From Caenorhabditis elegans (taxonomy: Eukaryota; Nematoda; Chromadorea; Rhabditida; Rhabditidae), in assembly GCF_000002985.6 (NCBI RefSeq), contig NC_003282.8, positions 8,432,001-8,496,000 of the forward strand: a stretch of 64,000 nt of DNA. Reading direction: 5' to 3'. The notes under the pieces are model-generated. The model searched no databases and was not told where the DNA came from. It saw nothing but the letters and a program-made list of their open reading frames with translations. Position 1 is the first letter of the stretch. Each line of letters opens with the position of its first letter. A program made the position numbers and the translations under genes. Shown here one piece after another: positions 1-10,984 of the stretch.

Positions 1-1326
1 AGATCAATGTTGATCTTTCAAACTCGTTAAAATTCAATTAACCAATTTTTCGTCATTTTTTCTCCAATTATGCTTAACTTTTTGTTACCATTTGGAAACT
101 ATTCTTGTATGTTAGAAAAAGGATTGATGATGACGAAAACCACAGAAAGAATGTATACAGCAAGCGCGTTGTCATACTGCTGCTATTCGCTCAAGTGACT
201 ATCGCAACCCGTCAAAATCGACCACGAGGGAGAAGGGAAGAGTGGAAAGAGAGGCCCCCGTCATTTCTCTCTCTCAGCGCAAACAACTCTACTAATCGGC
301 AGCGTCTCTTCAGTTTACACACTCTAACATTGAATATCGATCAAGGGAAATGGGCTTACGAATACGAATTTCGTTACGAAACACGTTTTGGGCTAGGCGC
401 GTTACAAGGAAAATAATATCTAAAGAAATTGAACGTAGCGTGGCAAATTTAACAAAAACTGGAAATAGCTAGACTAATTCACCTAAAATTAGCAAATTTT
501 TTCGAAACAATCGAATTTGACACTAGATTAAATTTCCAACGTTCATTTTTCCGAGCGATTACCAGCTTTATTGAGCTTTGAATATTTATCAAATACCTCC
601 AATTTTCAGAATATTTCAGAGTATAATTTCTTCAAATTCTCTTCACCTTCTCTGCAATTAATTTTCAAGGGATTGCACACGTTTTTCTGGCTTTTACATA
701 AGCTTTCGCCCAGTCGGATCATTTAATTTTACTCCCATATTCTTTTTCGCCAAATTCACCTAAAATGTTTGTTAGAAGTTTGTGCCACAAAAAAGAAACA
801 GAAAATGAGTATATGAATTCTCCGGAGTGCCGTCGTGGCGGACACCAGCATTAATGTTTTCGAAAATCACACGAGACGACTTGCAAGCGAAGCAAACCGC
901 GCGTCTGAAGACCGTGACGCAGCCGCTCCGCAGTGTAAAACCAGTCAGAGACGCAGACATTGCTCTCATGTCCCGGTGGGACAGAGGAGTACGGTAACAC
1001 TCGTTTCACGTGTGTTATTTTTACTTTATTTTTTTCCAAATTGCCAACTGTTCGATTTTTCAAGCTTCTGAACAATTTAAGAATAAATAAATCGAATCAG
1101 GGAAAATCGATTTTTACAGAAAATCACGACGGGTTAAGTCCATGAGTTTTCATGACGATTCACACATCTTATCACAGCTTGGAAGTGAGTTTCAAAATTG
1201 TTTGTTTACAAACGAAATAAATTATCTGAAATTATAGTTCTCGACTCACACGAACGGAGCCCAAAACGAGAAACAACCTCTTCAGTGGCGGAAAAAAAAT
1301 TTGTGGATGTAAAACTAACAGCTTCA
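1..1326. other. 5' flank without a supported gene
   Basis: Short open frames occur on both strands, but none shows convincing splice structure, a signal peptide or a recognisable domain. A CACGTG E-box lies near 1006. The stretch may hold the promoter of the membrane-protein gene starting at 1327, but I see no TATA box or clear trans-splice acceptor directly before that ATG. Confidence 0.5.
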
Positions 1327-4300
1327 ATGTCAGATGATGATGAGGACGATGACGAAGATTTGGTTTTTGATAGGGTATCACGTTTGTATCGAAAGCTTTT
1401 CCACAACGATAAATTGAATAATTTGCAGAATAACTTACTTTCATCGAATAAACGCCAAAATGCATCATTGATACGGGGGAGAGCCGACAACCAAACGATT
1501 CGATTACTTATTTTGTTACTACTATTTTTAATTGCTGGACTTGTCAGTTCTTCCACTACTTTGTCAGTATGTTCAGTTCGTCACGAAGTCATTGCTTGTC
1601 TTTGGACTTGTATAGGAATGTTCTGTGGAGCATGGTCGAGTAAGTATATTTCCGATCAAACAAACTTTTATTGTAAATTAATTTTTCAGCAAAACTCACT
1701 TCAGCTCGGTCGAATCTGATGCTCTTTCTGCTATCAGCGTTGCTCACTTTACTCGTAAATCTTTTCCTTGCATTCAACTTTGCATTTCTGTTCGCGGTCC
1801 GTGGATTTTTTGTCGGTGCAACTTTATATGGCGGAGCTCTCATTTGGTTCGCGTTTTGGAGAAAACAACTGAGGAAATTTCTTATACTACTTTTATTTTT
1901 CTCAGCCGGAGGACTTTTGGCAATGACTTTGAAAACAACTGCATTTAATGGTGAGATCTCCCGAAAAATATTATCGCATAAAATTACTATTAAATTTGGA
2001 TAAAATATATGCATATCAAAAGATAGTTTGAAAAGTCAATTGCAACTTTTGCACTTTTTTTTTAAACATAAATCACTTTTATAAAATAATTACAGATGCA
2101 ACAAACAGTCTTGCAGACATGAGCATTGTTTCAAGATCCATTCAGAATACAGTTTCCCGTCTTAAAAGAGCATCTGATGATGAGAAAACTCTTTTACCAT
2201 TCGTTGCAGCAGTAATTGATAATTCAACACAAGCTGCAAATGTTACAGATGATTCCATCGTGAAAAAGTTATTTTTTCAAAATCTAAAAATTAAAATTAT
2301 TTAATATTCTATGTTTCAGACCCGAAGTGGCAACTGGAACCGTGCAAAAGTTGAAAACAAAAACTGAGATAAATGTCGAAAAAGAAAAAGAAGTCGAAGA
2401 GAAAAAGAAAGATTCCGAATCAGAATTAGTTCAAGTTATCGATGGAAGTACTGGAAATTCCACTGGAAGTACTGTAGAAACTACGCCATCAACATCTACT
2501 ACTACAACATCTTCAACGACTTCCACAACCACAACAACTACAACAACTACAGAAACTCCATCAACCACTGTAATCACTACTACAATTCCATCTACTACAA
2601 GTGAACCAGAAGCTACCATTGATGTAAAGACGCGGGATAGTAAAGAAGACACAAATGGAGTTCTGTGAGTTTTATGACGACTTTTGGAAGTATAAAACAA
2701 CGGCGATTGTTTTAAATCCTGAAAATGCAAACAACGAGATTCCATTTTATTTTCATAATACCGTATATTCTCTATTAGTGCTGCATGCAGCACTAATTTC
2801 CAGGCCCTTTTTTAATGCAGCACTATTAGAGACTGCAGTACTACTGGAGACTGCAGCATTAATTTTCGAACGGCTATTTTCAATTTTAGATCACTAGTTT
2901 TCAGTCACAAAAGCTCATTTTTTAAGCAGAAATTCATAAAAATTGCGAACTTTTGTAACAAAAAGACCCAATAATTCAATTACTTTCGTAAATTATCAAA
3001 AAATCATCAAAAATATACAAAAAAAACAACCCAAAAATATCGAAAATATCAAGTGACTCTTTCAATAGAAAATGGGGTGCAGCACTAATAGAGACTGCAG
3101 CACTATTTTTTGGACACTTTTTGAATGCAGCACTATTAGAGACTGCAGTACTACTGGATATGCAGCACTAATAGAGAATATACGGTAATAATATTTACTT
3201 AAAAAATTAAGTATAGAAACATTTCTGGGGAAGTATTAGACTAAAACCGAATTTCATAGTTAGACTTCTCAAATAATTTCCAAAATTTTTCGTAGCGTGT
3301 CAAAATTTCGAAAAAAAAAGCAAAATTTTGCTAATATCTGAAACTTCGCAAATTTAAATTTATTTGTTGTTGTCGCAGCCGCTGGAATTTAATTTCATCA
3401 AAATTGGATGCCGATTGGCTTAAAATGTGTCTCAATCAACGAATTTACGCGAGATACATTACAAATTTTCGCATTAAAAATGATAAAATTAAAAAAAAAG
3501 TATTCCAGCTACTTCTACAAAAAAAGTTGGCAAAAATTCAGATTTTAGCAAAATTTGGCTTATTATTTTTACCCGTCATAAAGAATTTTTTGAATTTGTT
3601 TTTTTGAGAAGTCTCATTATGAAATTTAGTCGTTTTGATCCAGTTTTAGTCTATTTAGTCAAAATACCCATTAACTCAACTCCCCCTTTTAAAGTTAAAT
3701 AAACCTATTTTCAGACCTACCAGCTCTGCTATCGAAACACCACCATATCCAGAAAATTGTCCAGAAGATTCACTTTTCCTACCTGGAACCATTGCAGCAT
3801 CTGAAGAAACATCATCATCATTCATTAAAACATTCGCATCATTTGGTGTTGTTATATACATCGTTTCTTATGCATTGTGTTGCCTACCATGTGGCTTACG
3901 ACCTGATGCAAAAGTTAAGAAATTGGAATCTGATTCAGTTGTTGGACTTGGAATGCGATTGAGAATTTTTGTTGCGACAATTCAAACTATTATTGGATTT
4001 GTTCAACGTAAGTTCTTGAAATTTACTTCAGAATGTTTCCTGATCCGTCCATAATTTTCCAGAAAAAAACGTATTTATTTTCAGAAATTAAACATTTCCA
4101 CTCATCAGCTCAGCCATCTGCATTTACCGAACATATCGTTATTTGTGTATTTGTAATGATCATGTCTTTTATCCTGGTTTTTGCGTAAGTGTTTATAGTT
4201 TTTCAAAACTAAAATCAAAGTTGGTTTCACAAGTACTAATGATCAAATTGCAGCGGTCATCGAGTTGGAACCATCGAAAGTGTCATATCTTCTTTTTTGC

Positions 4301-5571
4301 TTACTGCATTTGGAGAGTTAATTCTACTTTTTTCATCGACTTCTCAATTTGGAAATATTACATCAATTTGTGGACTCTATGCTCTTTGGATTTCACTCTT
4401 TTTTGTTGTCGAGGTAAACAAATTACTATAAAATTACTAAAATATAATTTTCAAATTTCAGTTGTTCCTTCAAGTTCGATGTACCGTTCAACTTGCCTAT
4501 TTTTTAATTGCATGGATCGTCGGACGCGCCATGGCTTGTCTTTTTGCACTCGAACCGATTTTCAATGGTCTCGAACAAACGTTCACCTTCATTTTAACGA
4601 TTTGCATAGGAGTTCTACTGTTTAATGCTATCAGAATGCTTCAAAAATCGAAACGACTAAAAGAAATATTGGATAATTCTAGTACTCCAATTGGAGGATC
4701 GGGTATTAATTCAGCAACAGGAGAATACATATCACTTACAGCTCAAGACGTTCTTGATGATGATGATTTGTTGGATGAAGACGAGGTAAAGCTTTTTGAA
4801 AGATATTTAACAACAAATTTAAACATAGAAAAAGCATATTCATTAAAGGTGGAGTTCACTCGATGGATATTTTAATTTAAAATACCCAAACTCGTACCGA
4901 ATACCGAAATACAACGCAAATTTTTTGTAACATTTTTCTAATTTTTAATGAAGAAAAATGCCGTTAAATGTTCAAAAAATATTTTTCGTATTTCAGAAGA
5001 ATTGAAAAATCGTATCGAATATGACAAATTTACCGTTCGCGGAATTGTACAAGAAACTTAAAAAAAAAACACTTTTGAAATACGAAAACTATTCTTAAAC
5101 GTTTATAATCTTTTTCTTTATTATTTTAAAATTAGAGAAAGAAACCAAAAAAAATTTGCGTTGAAATTTAAAAAATCTGAAGTGCGGCACGGTTCAATGG
5201 GCGGAGTTTAGAGAGAAAAGCGGGGTAATTCGAATGAAGAGGGATTAGAAAATGTTGAAAAATCGCCGAAATAATCTATATTTTTTTTCAAATGCAATGA
5301 ATTTTTCGTTTTTCATTTGTTATATTTCTGCCCTTGGCGCCAGTTTGAGTATTTTAAAGTAAAATACCCAATGAGTGTACTCCACCTTTGATATAAGGTT
5401 CGAAATTCATATTTTTATATTTTTCGTTAGCAATCATCTGAAAATTTTCTCATAAATTAGCAATGTTGTCAATGAGTAATTATTTTTCAGATGGATCGAA
5501 GCTCAATGGATCTGGATTTCGAACTGGAACAGCTCGGTTTAGAGCCAGTCGGTGTTGGATCTAGAGCATAA
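1327..5571 (+). CDS. Multi-pass membrane protein with Thr-rich lumenal/extracellular segment, function unknown
   Basis: Nine exons join in one frame to 682 residues: 1327-1639, 1690-1950, 2096-2267, 2320-2664, 3715-4007, 4085-4184, 4254-4413, 4462-4785 and 5491-5571. All introns are GT-AG. The protein opens with an acidic stretch (MSDDDEDDDED), then has hydrophobic segments near residues 60-77, 85-103 and three more up to about 180. A charged, Lys/Glu-rich and then Thr-rich region (about 260-360) follows. About four to five further membrane segments lie between about 410 and 580. The C-terminal tail is acidic, with a DDDDLLDEDE stretch. I do not recognise the family. The architecture suggests a membrane protein with a mucin-like, probably O-glycosylated loop; that is inference. 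The ATG at 1327 is the first in the frame; a longer open frame upstream lacks an ATG. Introns 4 and 8 carry inverted-repeat elements. Confidence 0.85.
2761..3185. repeat. MITE-like element with 28-bp terminal inverted repeats, TA target duplication
   Basis: The left end CCGTATATTCTCTATTAGTG is repeated in inverted orientation at the right end and is flanked on both sides by TA (2759-2760 and 3186-3187). The interior carries several copies of an AGCACTATTAGAGACTGCAG-type motif in direct and inverted order. No coding capacity is seen. TA duplication suggests mobilisation by a Tc1/mariner-type transposase. It sits in intron 4 of the membrane-protein gene. Confidence 0.75.
3236..3652. repeat. Degenerate long inverted repeat (foldback MITE)
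   Basis: The segment starting TAGACTAAAACCG is matched, inverted, by the segment ending GGTTTTAGTCTA-like sequence near 3645. Similarity continues inward through the GAGAAGTCT motif and an AAATTTTGCTAA motif. The left arm lacks a short block present in the right arm. It lies about 50 bp downstream of the element at 2761-3185, in the same intron. Confidence 0.55.
4845..5389. repeat. Inverted-repeat element with AAAGGTGGAGT termini
   Basis: AAAGGTGGAGTTCACTCGAT at the left end is mirrored by the complement of ATGAGTGTACTCCACCTTT at the right end. A shared inner block (AAAATACCCAAACTC versus GAGTATTTTAAAGTAAAATA) extends the arms to roughly 50 bp with small differences. No protein is encoded. 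It fills most of intron 8 of the membrane-protein gene. Confidence 0.65.
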
Positions 5572-8500
5572 TATTCTTCAACATCATGTATCATGTAACA
5601 ACAATTGTATCTAGTTATTTTTCTAATAATTTTGTGATATTATACCCCGGGATTCGTTTTTTTATCTCTCGCTAGTATCTAGATTTTCTCAATTCTTGTT
5701 CAAACCTTCAAAATTTCTTCTCCGCTCGGTGCCTTTCTCATTTCACGATTTTCTGGTACTTTCCCCGTTCACAAATCGATTAGATTTTCACAGAATTCTA
5801 TTTAAAATCTTTCTGATATTATTTTTTCGGTGATCTCATTTCGTCATTGTGATAATGATGTTTCTGTGAAAAGGAGTTTTCCTTTTCTCCCCAGATTCAT
5901 GTATAGTTTCTTGTCATTCATTTTGTGCTCTATTGCTTCTGGTACACGTGTCTAACGATTTTAACTTCGACTTTTTTTCTGAATGAACTGTTTTATCCGT
6001 TCTGTATGAGCCAAAAATTGCATAGATTTTCACAAACTTTAAGCCAAAAAGACTTCTCAACGTTCAAGTGAATCTAGTTGAATCGGAACTTATGGAACTT
6101 TTTGAGCAACTTTTTCGACGATTATAAATCAAATTATAATGCTTCAGTTTCCAGGAAAACTTGATAAAGTACATAGTGCATGTTTTATACACCAAATTTC
6201 CTAATTTCGAACAAATATTTTGTTCAAAGATCCCATGAAATATGCTCAAGACTGTAAAATTCAATACAATTTTTTCAATGTCTCACGCAAGATGCCGTAT
6301 CTTTGTTTCTCGAAATTTTGATATGTTAGCTTAAAGGCACACGCCGTTTTTCTGAGAGGGTCTCGCCACGACATTAGTTATAAGATAGCTAAACCTGCCA
6401 AGTTTTACATATTTGGTGAGTTCAATACAGTCTGGCAGTAACACAGAAGTTAATGTTCAATTACATCGGAAAGTGTTTCTGCGTATGCTAGGCTAGGGCA
6501 ACAGGCAAGAATCATTAGAAATTAGTACCTAAATAAATATTCTAATTAGCCTAAAATGAGAATATTTAGCCATTCGCCGAAGACCGGGTTAGCAGCCCAT
6601 TTCTGATGTTCAAGAGAGTAGGTGAAGCGAAAAAAACCACTGCGACGCGTACGTTCCTCCAAAAAAAGAGAGCAAGATCTACATGAAAGTGTTTCAAACG
6701 TTATTCAATTGTCTCCATCTCATCCATGCAATCATTTCCTTTTCCTATGTCTCTACTTTTTCGTCTTTTTCTCACTTTTCTGCCCAGTTTCCAACCAATT
6801 TTGCTCTTTTCAACATCACCTTTTCAAAGTAAAAGCCCCTCTCTCCAGTTTTTGTTCGTATCTCATATTGGGTGAAAAAGTGAAAAAACAAGTGAGCCGT
6901 GTCCTCTTTTATGTGCTCCGTGACCGATCCTTTTGCTCTTAAATATCCGGCTTTCGGTGTTTCATGTGGAATACATGTCCACTAATCCGTTAATGTCGCG
7001 AGCTTGTGGCATTTGCTCCAAGGTTCTCACTTCCTTTTTTTATTGTTCTGAACATATTATTGTGTCACTTTCTTTTCATTTTGAATGCCAAAAGTTGTTT
7101 TAGAAACTTGCACTATTTATTTTTCTCCGAGTCCATCAAGATTCAATAAGGATTTTCATATTTTCATTTTGTTTCTGAAAAGTGGCAACCTCATTTTCAA
7201 TCTTTCTCTACAGTAATCAAAGTCTTCAAAACGAGTGAGACGTCACACTTCGGAATAATTAGTTGTTAAATAATTGTGTAGTAAATAATAACCTTTGCCA
7301 AATGCTCCATATAATATACATACATGTTATCTAATTTTGGATATGTGTAACTTTAACAAAAATTCAACAAAAAATTGCCAAAACTGCAGAATGATCAATT
7401 AATTAATTGTCTAAAATATTTAAGCCTGTTGTCCAGTTTCTGTTCAGGCCTGTCACCTGCATCATAACAAAGAAGTTCCCAAAAACAGGAATTGAAGTTT
7501 GTTTGTGCTTCTTTTTTTCATCAGTTTCCTGTAATTTCCGAAAAATGATTGAATTTGGTTTTTAAGCGGATAACATGATTTCATAGCTGCTGCAGCTTTG
7601 TATTTTTCAGAAGAAAAACATTCGAGTTCTGTTGTTTGAAATCTTCGATTTTAGTTTTTTTTTTCAAACACTATTCCTTCCACAAAATTGAACATCCAAT
7701 CTTCAATATGCCTTCATTTTTTTAAAAGATTCATAAGGCTTCAATTCACATGTGATAGGGATAAAATCTTTATTTTTGGAAAACTAACTTTTGAACGTTA
7801 CACTTCTTTTCTGCTACATGATCATTTCTTTAAAATTGTAATTTTGAATTAAGCTGTCTTTCGTACAATTTCAATTAATTTGTTAGACCTTCCATATATT
7901 TTGACAGTAGGTGTTAGACGCAAAAAAAGTAAGTAGTTTATAATTTTTTAACTTGAATGCAATTATCTATTTTATTTGTTAAGAAAATAACATGGCATTA
8001 ATAATATAGGATAATTCAGTGACTTATCCGCTGAAATTTGGGATAAAAAGTCCAGTATGTGGGCAGCGACTATTAGCAAAGAATCAAATAAAAATAGAAG
8101 CTTTCCCACTTAAACTTAACTTGCCAAAGACCATCTTCATTATTTAAAGTTAAAATTAGCCGAAACTAAGTGACCTAAACGTCCTAATGACGTCTTTTTT
8201 TACATCCAATCTATCTTTTTTCTTGTTGAAAAACTAAGTTCAGAGCAAAACAAGTTCACAGATGACACACGGAACTAATCGAGACCTTTTCAACTTTTCT
8301 CTCCAAAACTATAAGACTCTTCAACTTGTGCTTTATGCTTATTCTTGTTTTCTCTCTACTAGACAAAATAGGTTGGATTCAATTATAACTGCACTCAAGA
8401 TAGTTTCGAATTTCAAAGGATGCAAAATCCACTACCTTTAATTTAAAAATAAGCCAGTAAAACAAGCGGAGTTGTGTTCATTTTGAAAAGCTAAATAAAA

Positions 8501-9377
8501 AGCTAGACCAACTCAAAGGATACCTTTTGTACATATTACTGGAATAATTCGCCTAATTTTATTCGAGCTTATAATCAAAAAGTTTCGTTGATGTTAAACC
8601 TTCTGCATATGTAGTTTCAAAAGTCCTGCACGCCTACAAGGCGACCTACACCCAACACATTTACTGCTAAAATTTAAAGTTGCTTATTTTTTTGTTAAAG
8701 TTTTTAAGTTACTTAAAGTGTGAGAGTAGTGAAATGCGCCAATTTAAATTCCGAAAACATTAGATTTCATGCGACAATGCAAAAAAATTAGGTAGACGGA
8801 CACGTAGGTGTGCCTATCTAGAATAACAGCCGTATTTCTCGTTTTGTAATAAAAAACTCTTAAAATATCAAGATGAACCAAACAAAGTGGCACTTCTTAA
8901 AATTAAAATGCCATGCCCAAAAGTTAATTTTAAAAAAATAAAAAATGGATAAATTTAGTACCAAAATTCAATTTAAAGGGAAAAGTTCCAGATATTTGAG
9001 AACATATTTTTCAAGGAAAAGTTGGAAAAAAAGATGCAGAGATCACTTGAACTTTTAGTTTTTTTTGACACGACAAAAAAACAGACGAGGATTTTATAAA
9101 ATTTTCAATATCTTGCTAGATGTATTTTTTCTATTTTTTCTGCATATTTTATTACATGGAAGCTAAGATTTTGAACAAAATAGAAAGAAAGGCAACTTGA
9201 AAGGCAACCTACGTATTGAAGTTAAATTTTTCAGTCCCATAAACCCAGATCACGAAGGTCAAAATTGTTTTTCTTATATTCATTTTGCCTACTGGAAATT
9301 GAATAAATAATGATATTCATTCAATTTCCTTGAATACTTGAAGTCTAAACGAAAAACATTGAAATAAATATTTAAAC
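5572..9377. other. Gene-poor interval
   Basis: The longest open frame (6622-6942, +) has low-complexity composition and no domain or splice support, so I do not call it. A dispersed-repeat motif, GGGTCTCGCCACGAC, occurs near 6359. It resembles the unit of the 15-bp satellite at 37.6-38.3 kb. I see no tRNA, rRNA or obvious hairpin RNA gene. Confidence 0.5.
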
Positions 9378-9673
9378 TACAGTGCTCCACATAATGATAC
9401 GGCCACCCCCAAATTTTAGTAAAACTCAAAACTGGGTTGAGATAGCAAAACATAGTTTCTTGTGAAAATGTTCGCTGTACTAACTTACTTTCAGATAAGT
9501 ATTGGAAATATACCTGAACCGTTCAGAAAAAAGATAAACCATTTTTTCATGAAAAACCATATTAAAAAATCCACAAAATGATACGGCCACCCTTGGTTTT
9601 TGTTTTCTTTTTTCGTTTTCTTTGCAATTTTTTTTGCTAAACGTTAAGTTTCATGTTCGTTTGTGTTTTTACA

Positions 9674-10096
9674 GCTATGTGGTCGTGGAATAACTTCAAC
9701 TGACTACGAAAAAGGACAAATTGTGCCAAATTATCTCAAGGCTTCTCGAATCGTCAGATTTTTCGTGATTTGAAACTTTCGAGAGATATGATCACTCGAT
9801 ATGCTTCCAATCCTGCCGCTTATTGCACAAAAAGTCTTCTGGTCGCACACCTTTTCTTTCTGTCAGACCCAAGCGAAAAATCGTTCGTCGAGCATCCAAT
9901 TGAACAGTGACTTGCTCGAAAAGTAGGAGCGAGATGAACCTGCTAGTGTCTGTTGAGGCCGTACGACATGTTCTTTTGAAGTCTCAGTTTAACAAAAGAC
10001 GAAAATTAAGAAAGGCTCCATTCATTATCAAAAAAACCACCAAAACCGTATTCAGTTTGCTAAAATCAGTCAGGGAACTAACTGAAGACAAGTGAG
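9674..10096 (+). pseudogene. Tc1-like transposase N-terminal remnant, left arm
   Basis: Translation in shifting frames gives fragments typical of the Tc1 DNA-binding region. Examples are a LSQGFSNRQIFRDLKLSRD-like first helix-turn-helix, an SGRTPFLSVRPKRKIVRRAS linker and a second part reading VEAVRHVLLKSQF and KAPFI. Stops and frame changes interrupt it, and no DDE catalytic domain follows. It is read as a dead fragment inside the foldback element. Confidence 0.7.
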
Positions 10097-10265
10097 GATT
10101 ACGGTATAATCATTCAAGCCCAGTTTTTGGTTCCAGTTCATCTTCAGTGACTAGAAAAAGTTTAACTGTGATGAACCGGATTACTACCGTTATTAGTGGC
10201 ACGATTTGAGAAAAGAAAAGATGAACTGAAACCAAAAACTGGGCTTGAATGATTATACCGTAATC

Positions 10266-10688
10266 CTCACTTGTCTTCAGTTAGTTCCCTGACTGATTTT
10301 AGCAAACTGAATACGGTTTTGGCGGTTTTTTTGGTAATGAATGGAGCCTTTCTTAATTTTCGTCTTTTGTTAAACTGAGACTTCAAAAGAACATGTCGTA
10401 CGGCCTCAACAGACACTAGCAGGTTCATCTCGCTCCTACTTTTCGAGCAAGTCACTGTTCAATTGGATGCTCGACGAACGATTTTTCGCTTGGGTCTGAC
10501 AGAAAGAAAAGGTGTGCGACCAGAAGACTTTTTGTGCAATAAGCGGCAGGATTGGAAGCATATCGAGTGATCATATCTCTCGAAAGTTTCAAATCACGAA
10601 AAATCTGACGATTCGAGAAGCCTTGAGATAATTTGGCACAATTTGTCCTTTTTCGTAGTCAGTTGAAGTTATTCCACGACCACATAGC
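10266..10688 (-). pseudogene. Tc1-like transposase N-terminal remnant, right arm
   Basis: This is the inverted copy of the fragment at 9674-10096. It is nearly identical, for example KAPFITKKTAKTV here against KAPFIIKKTTKTV in the left arm. It is also broken and lacks the catalytic domain. Confidence 0.7.
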
Positions 10689-10984
10689 TGTAAAAACACA
10701 AACGAACATGAAACTTAACGTTTAGCAAAAAAAATTGCAAAGAAAACGAAAAAAGAAAACAAAAACCAAGGGTGGCCGTATCATTTTGTGGATTTTTTAA
10801 TATGGTTTTTCATGAAAAAATGGTTTATCTTTTTTACGAACGGTTCAGGTATATTTCCAATACTTATCTGACAGCAAGTTAGTATAGCGAACATTTTCAC
10901 AAGAAACTATGTTTTGCTATCTCAACCCAGTTTTGAGTTTTACTAAAATTTGGGGGTGGCCGTATCATTATGTGGAGCACTGTA

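Larger units (their letters stand above)
9380..10982. mobile_element. Foldback element made of two inverted Tc1-like 5' halves
   Basis: The ends are perfect inverted repeats starting CAGTGCTCCACATAATGATA, flanked by TA on both sides (9378-9379 and 10983-10984), which is the Tc1/mariner target duplication. Near-identical arms of about 766 bp (9380 to about 10145, and about 10217 to 10982) face each other across a spacer of about 71 bp. Each arm carries the same 5' part of a Tc1-like transposase gene, pointing inward. The arms differ at only a few bases. The catalytic part of the transposase is absent, so the element should be non-autonomous. A transcript across it could fold into a very long hairpin. 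Confidence 0.9.

Noticed and set aside
6622-6942. 106-codon open frame in the gene-poor interval
   Set aside because: Starts with a basic run and continues as Phe/Ser-rich low-complexity sequence typical of T-rich intergenic DNA.
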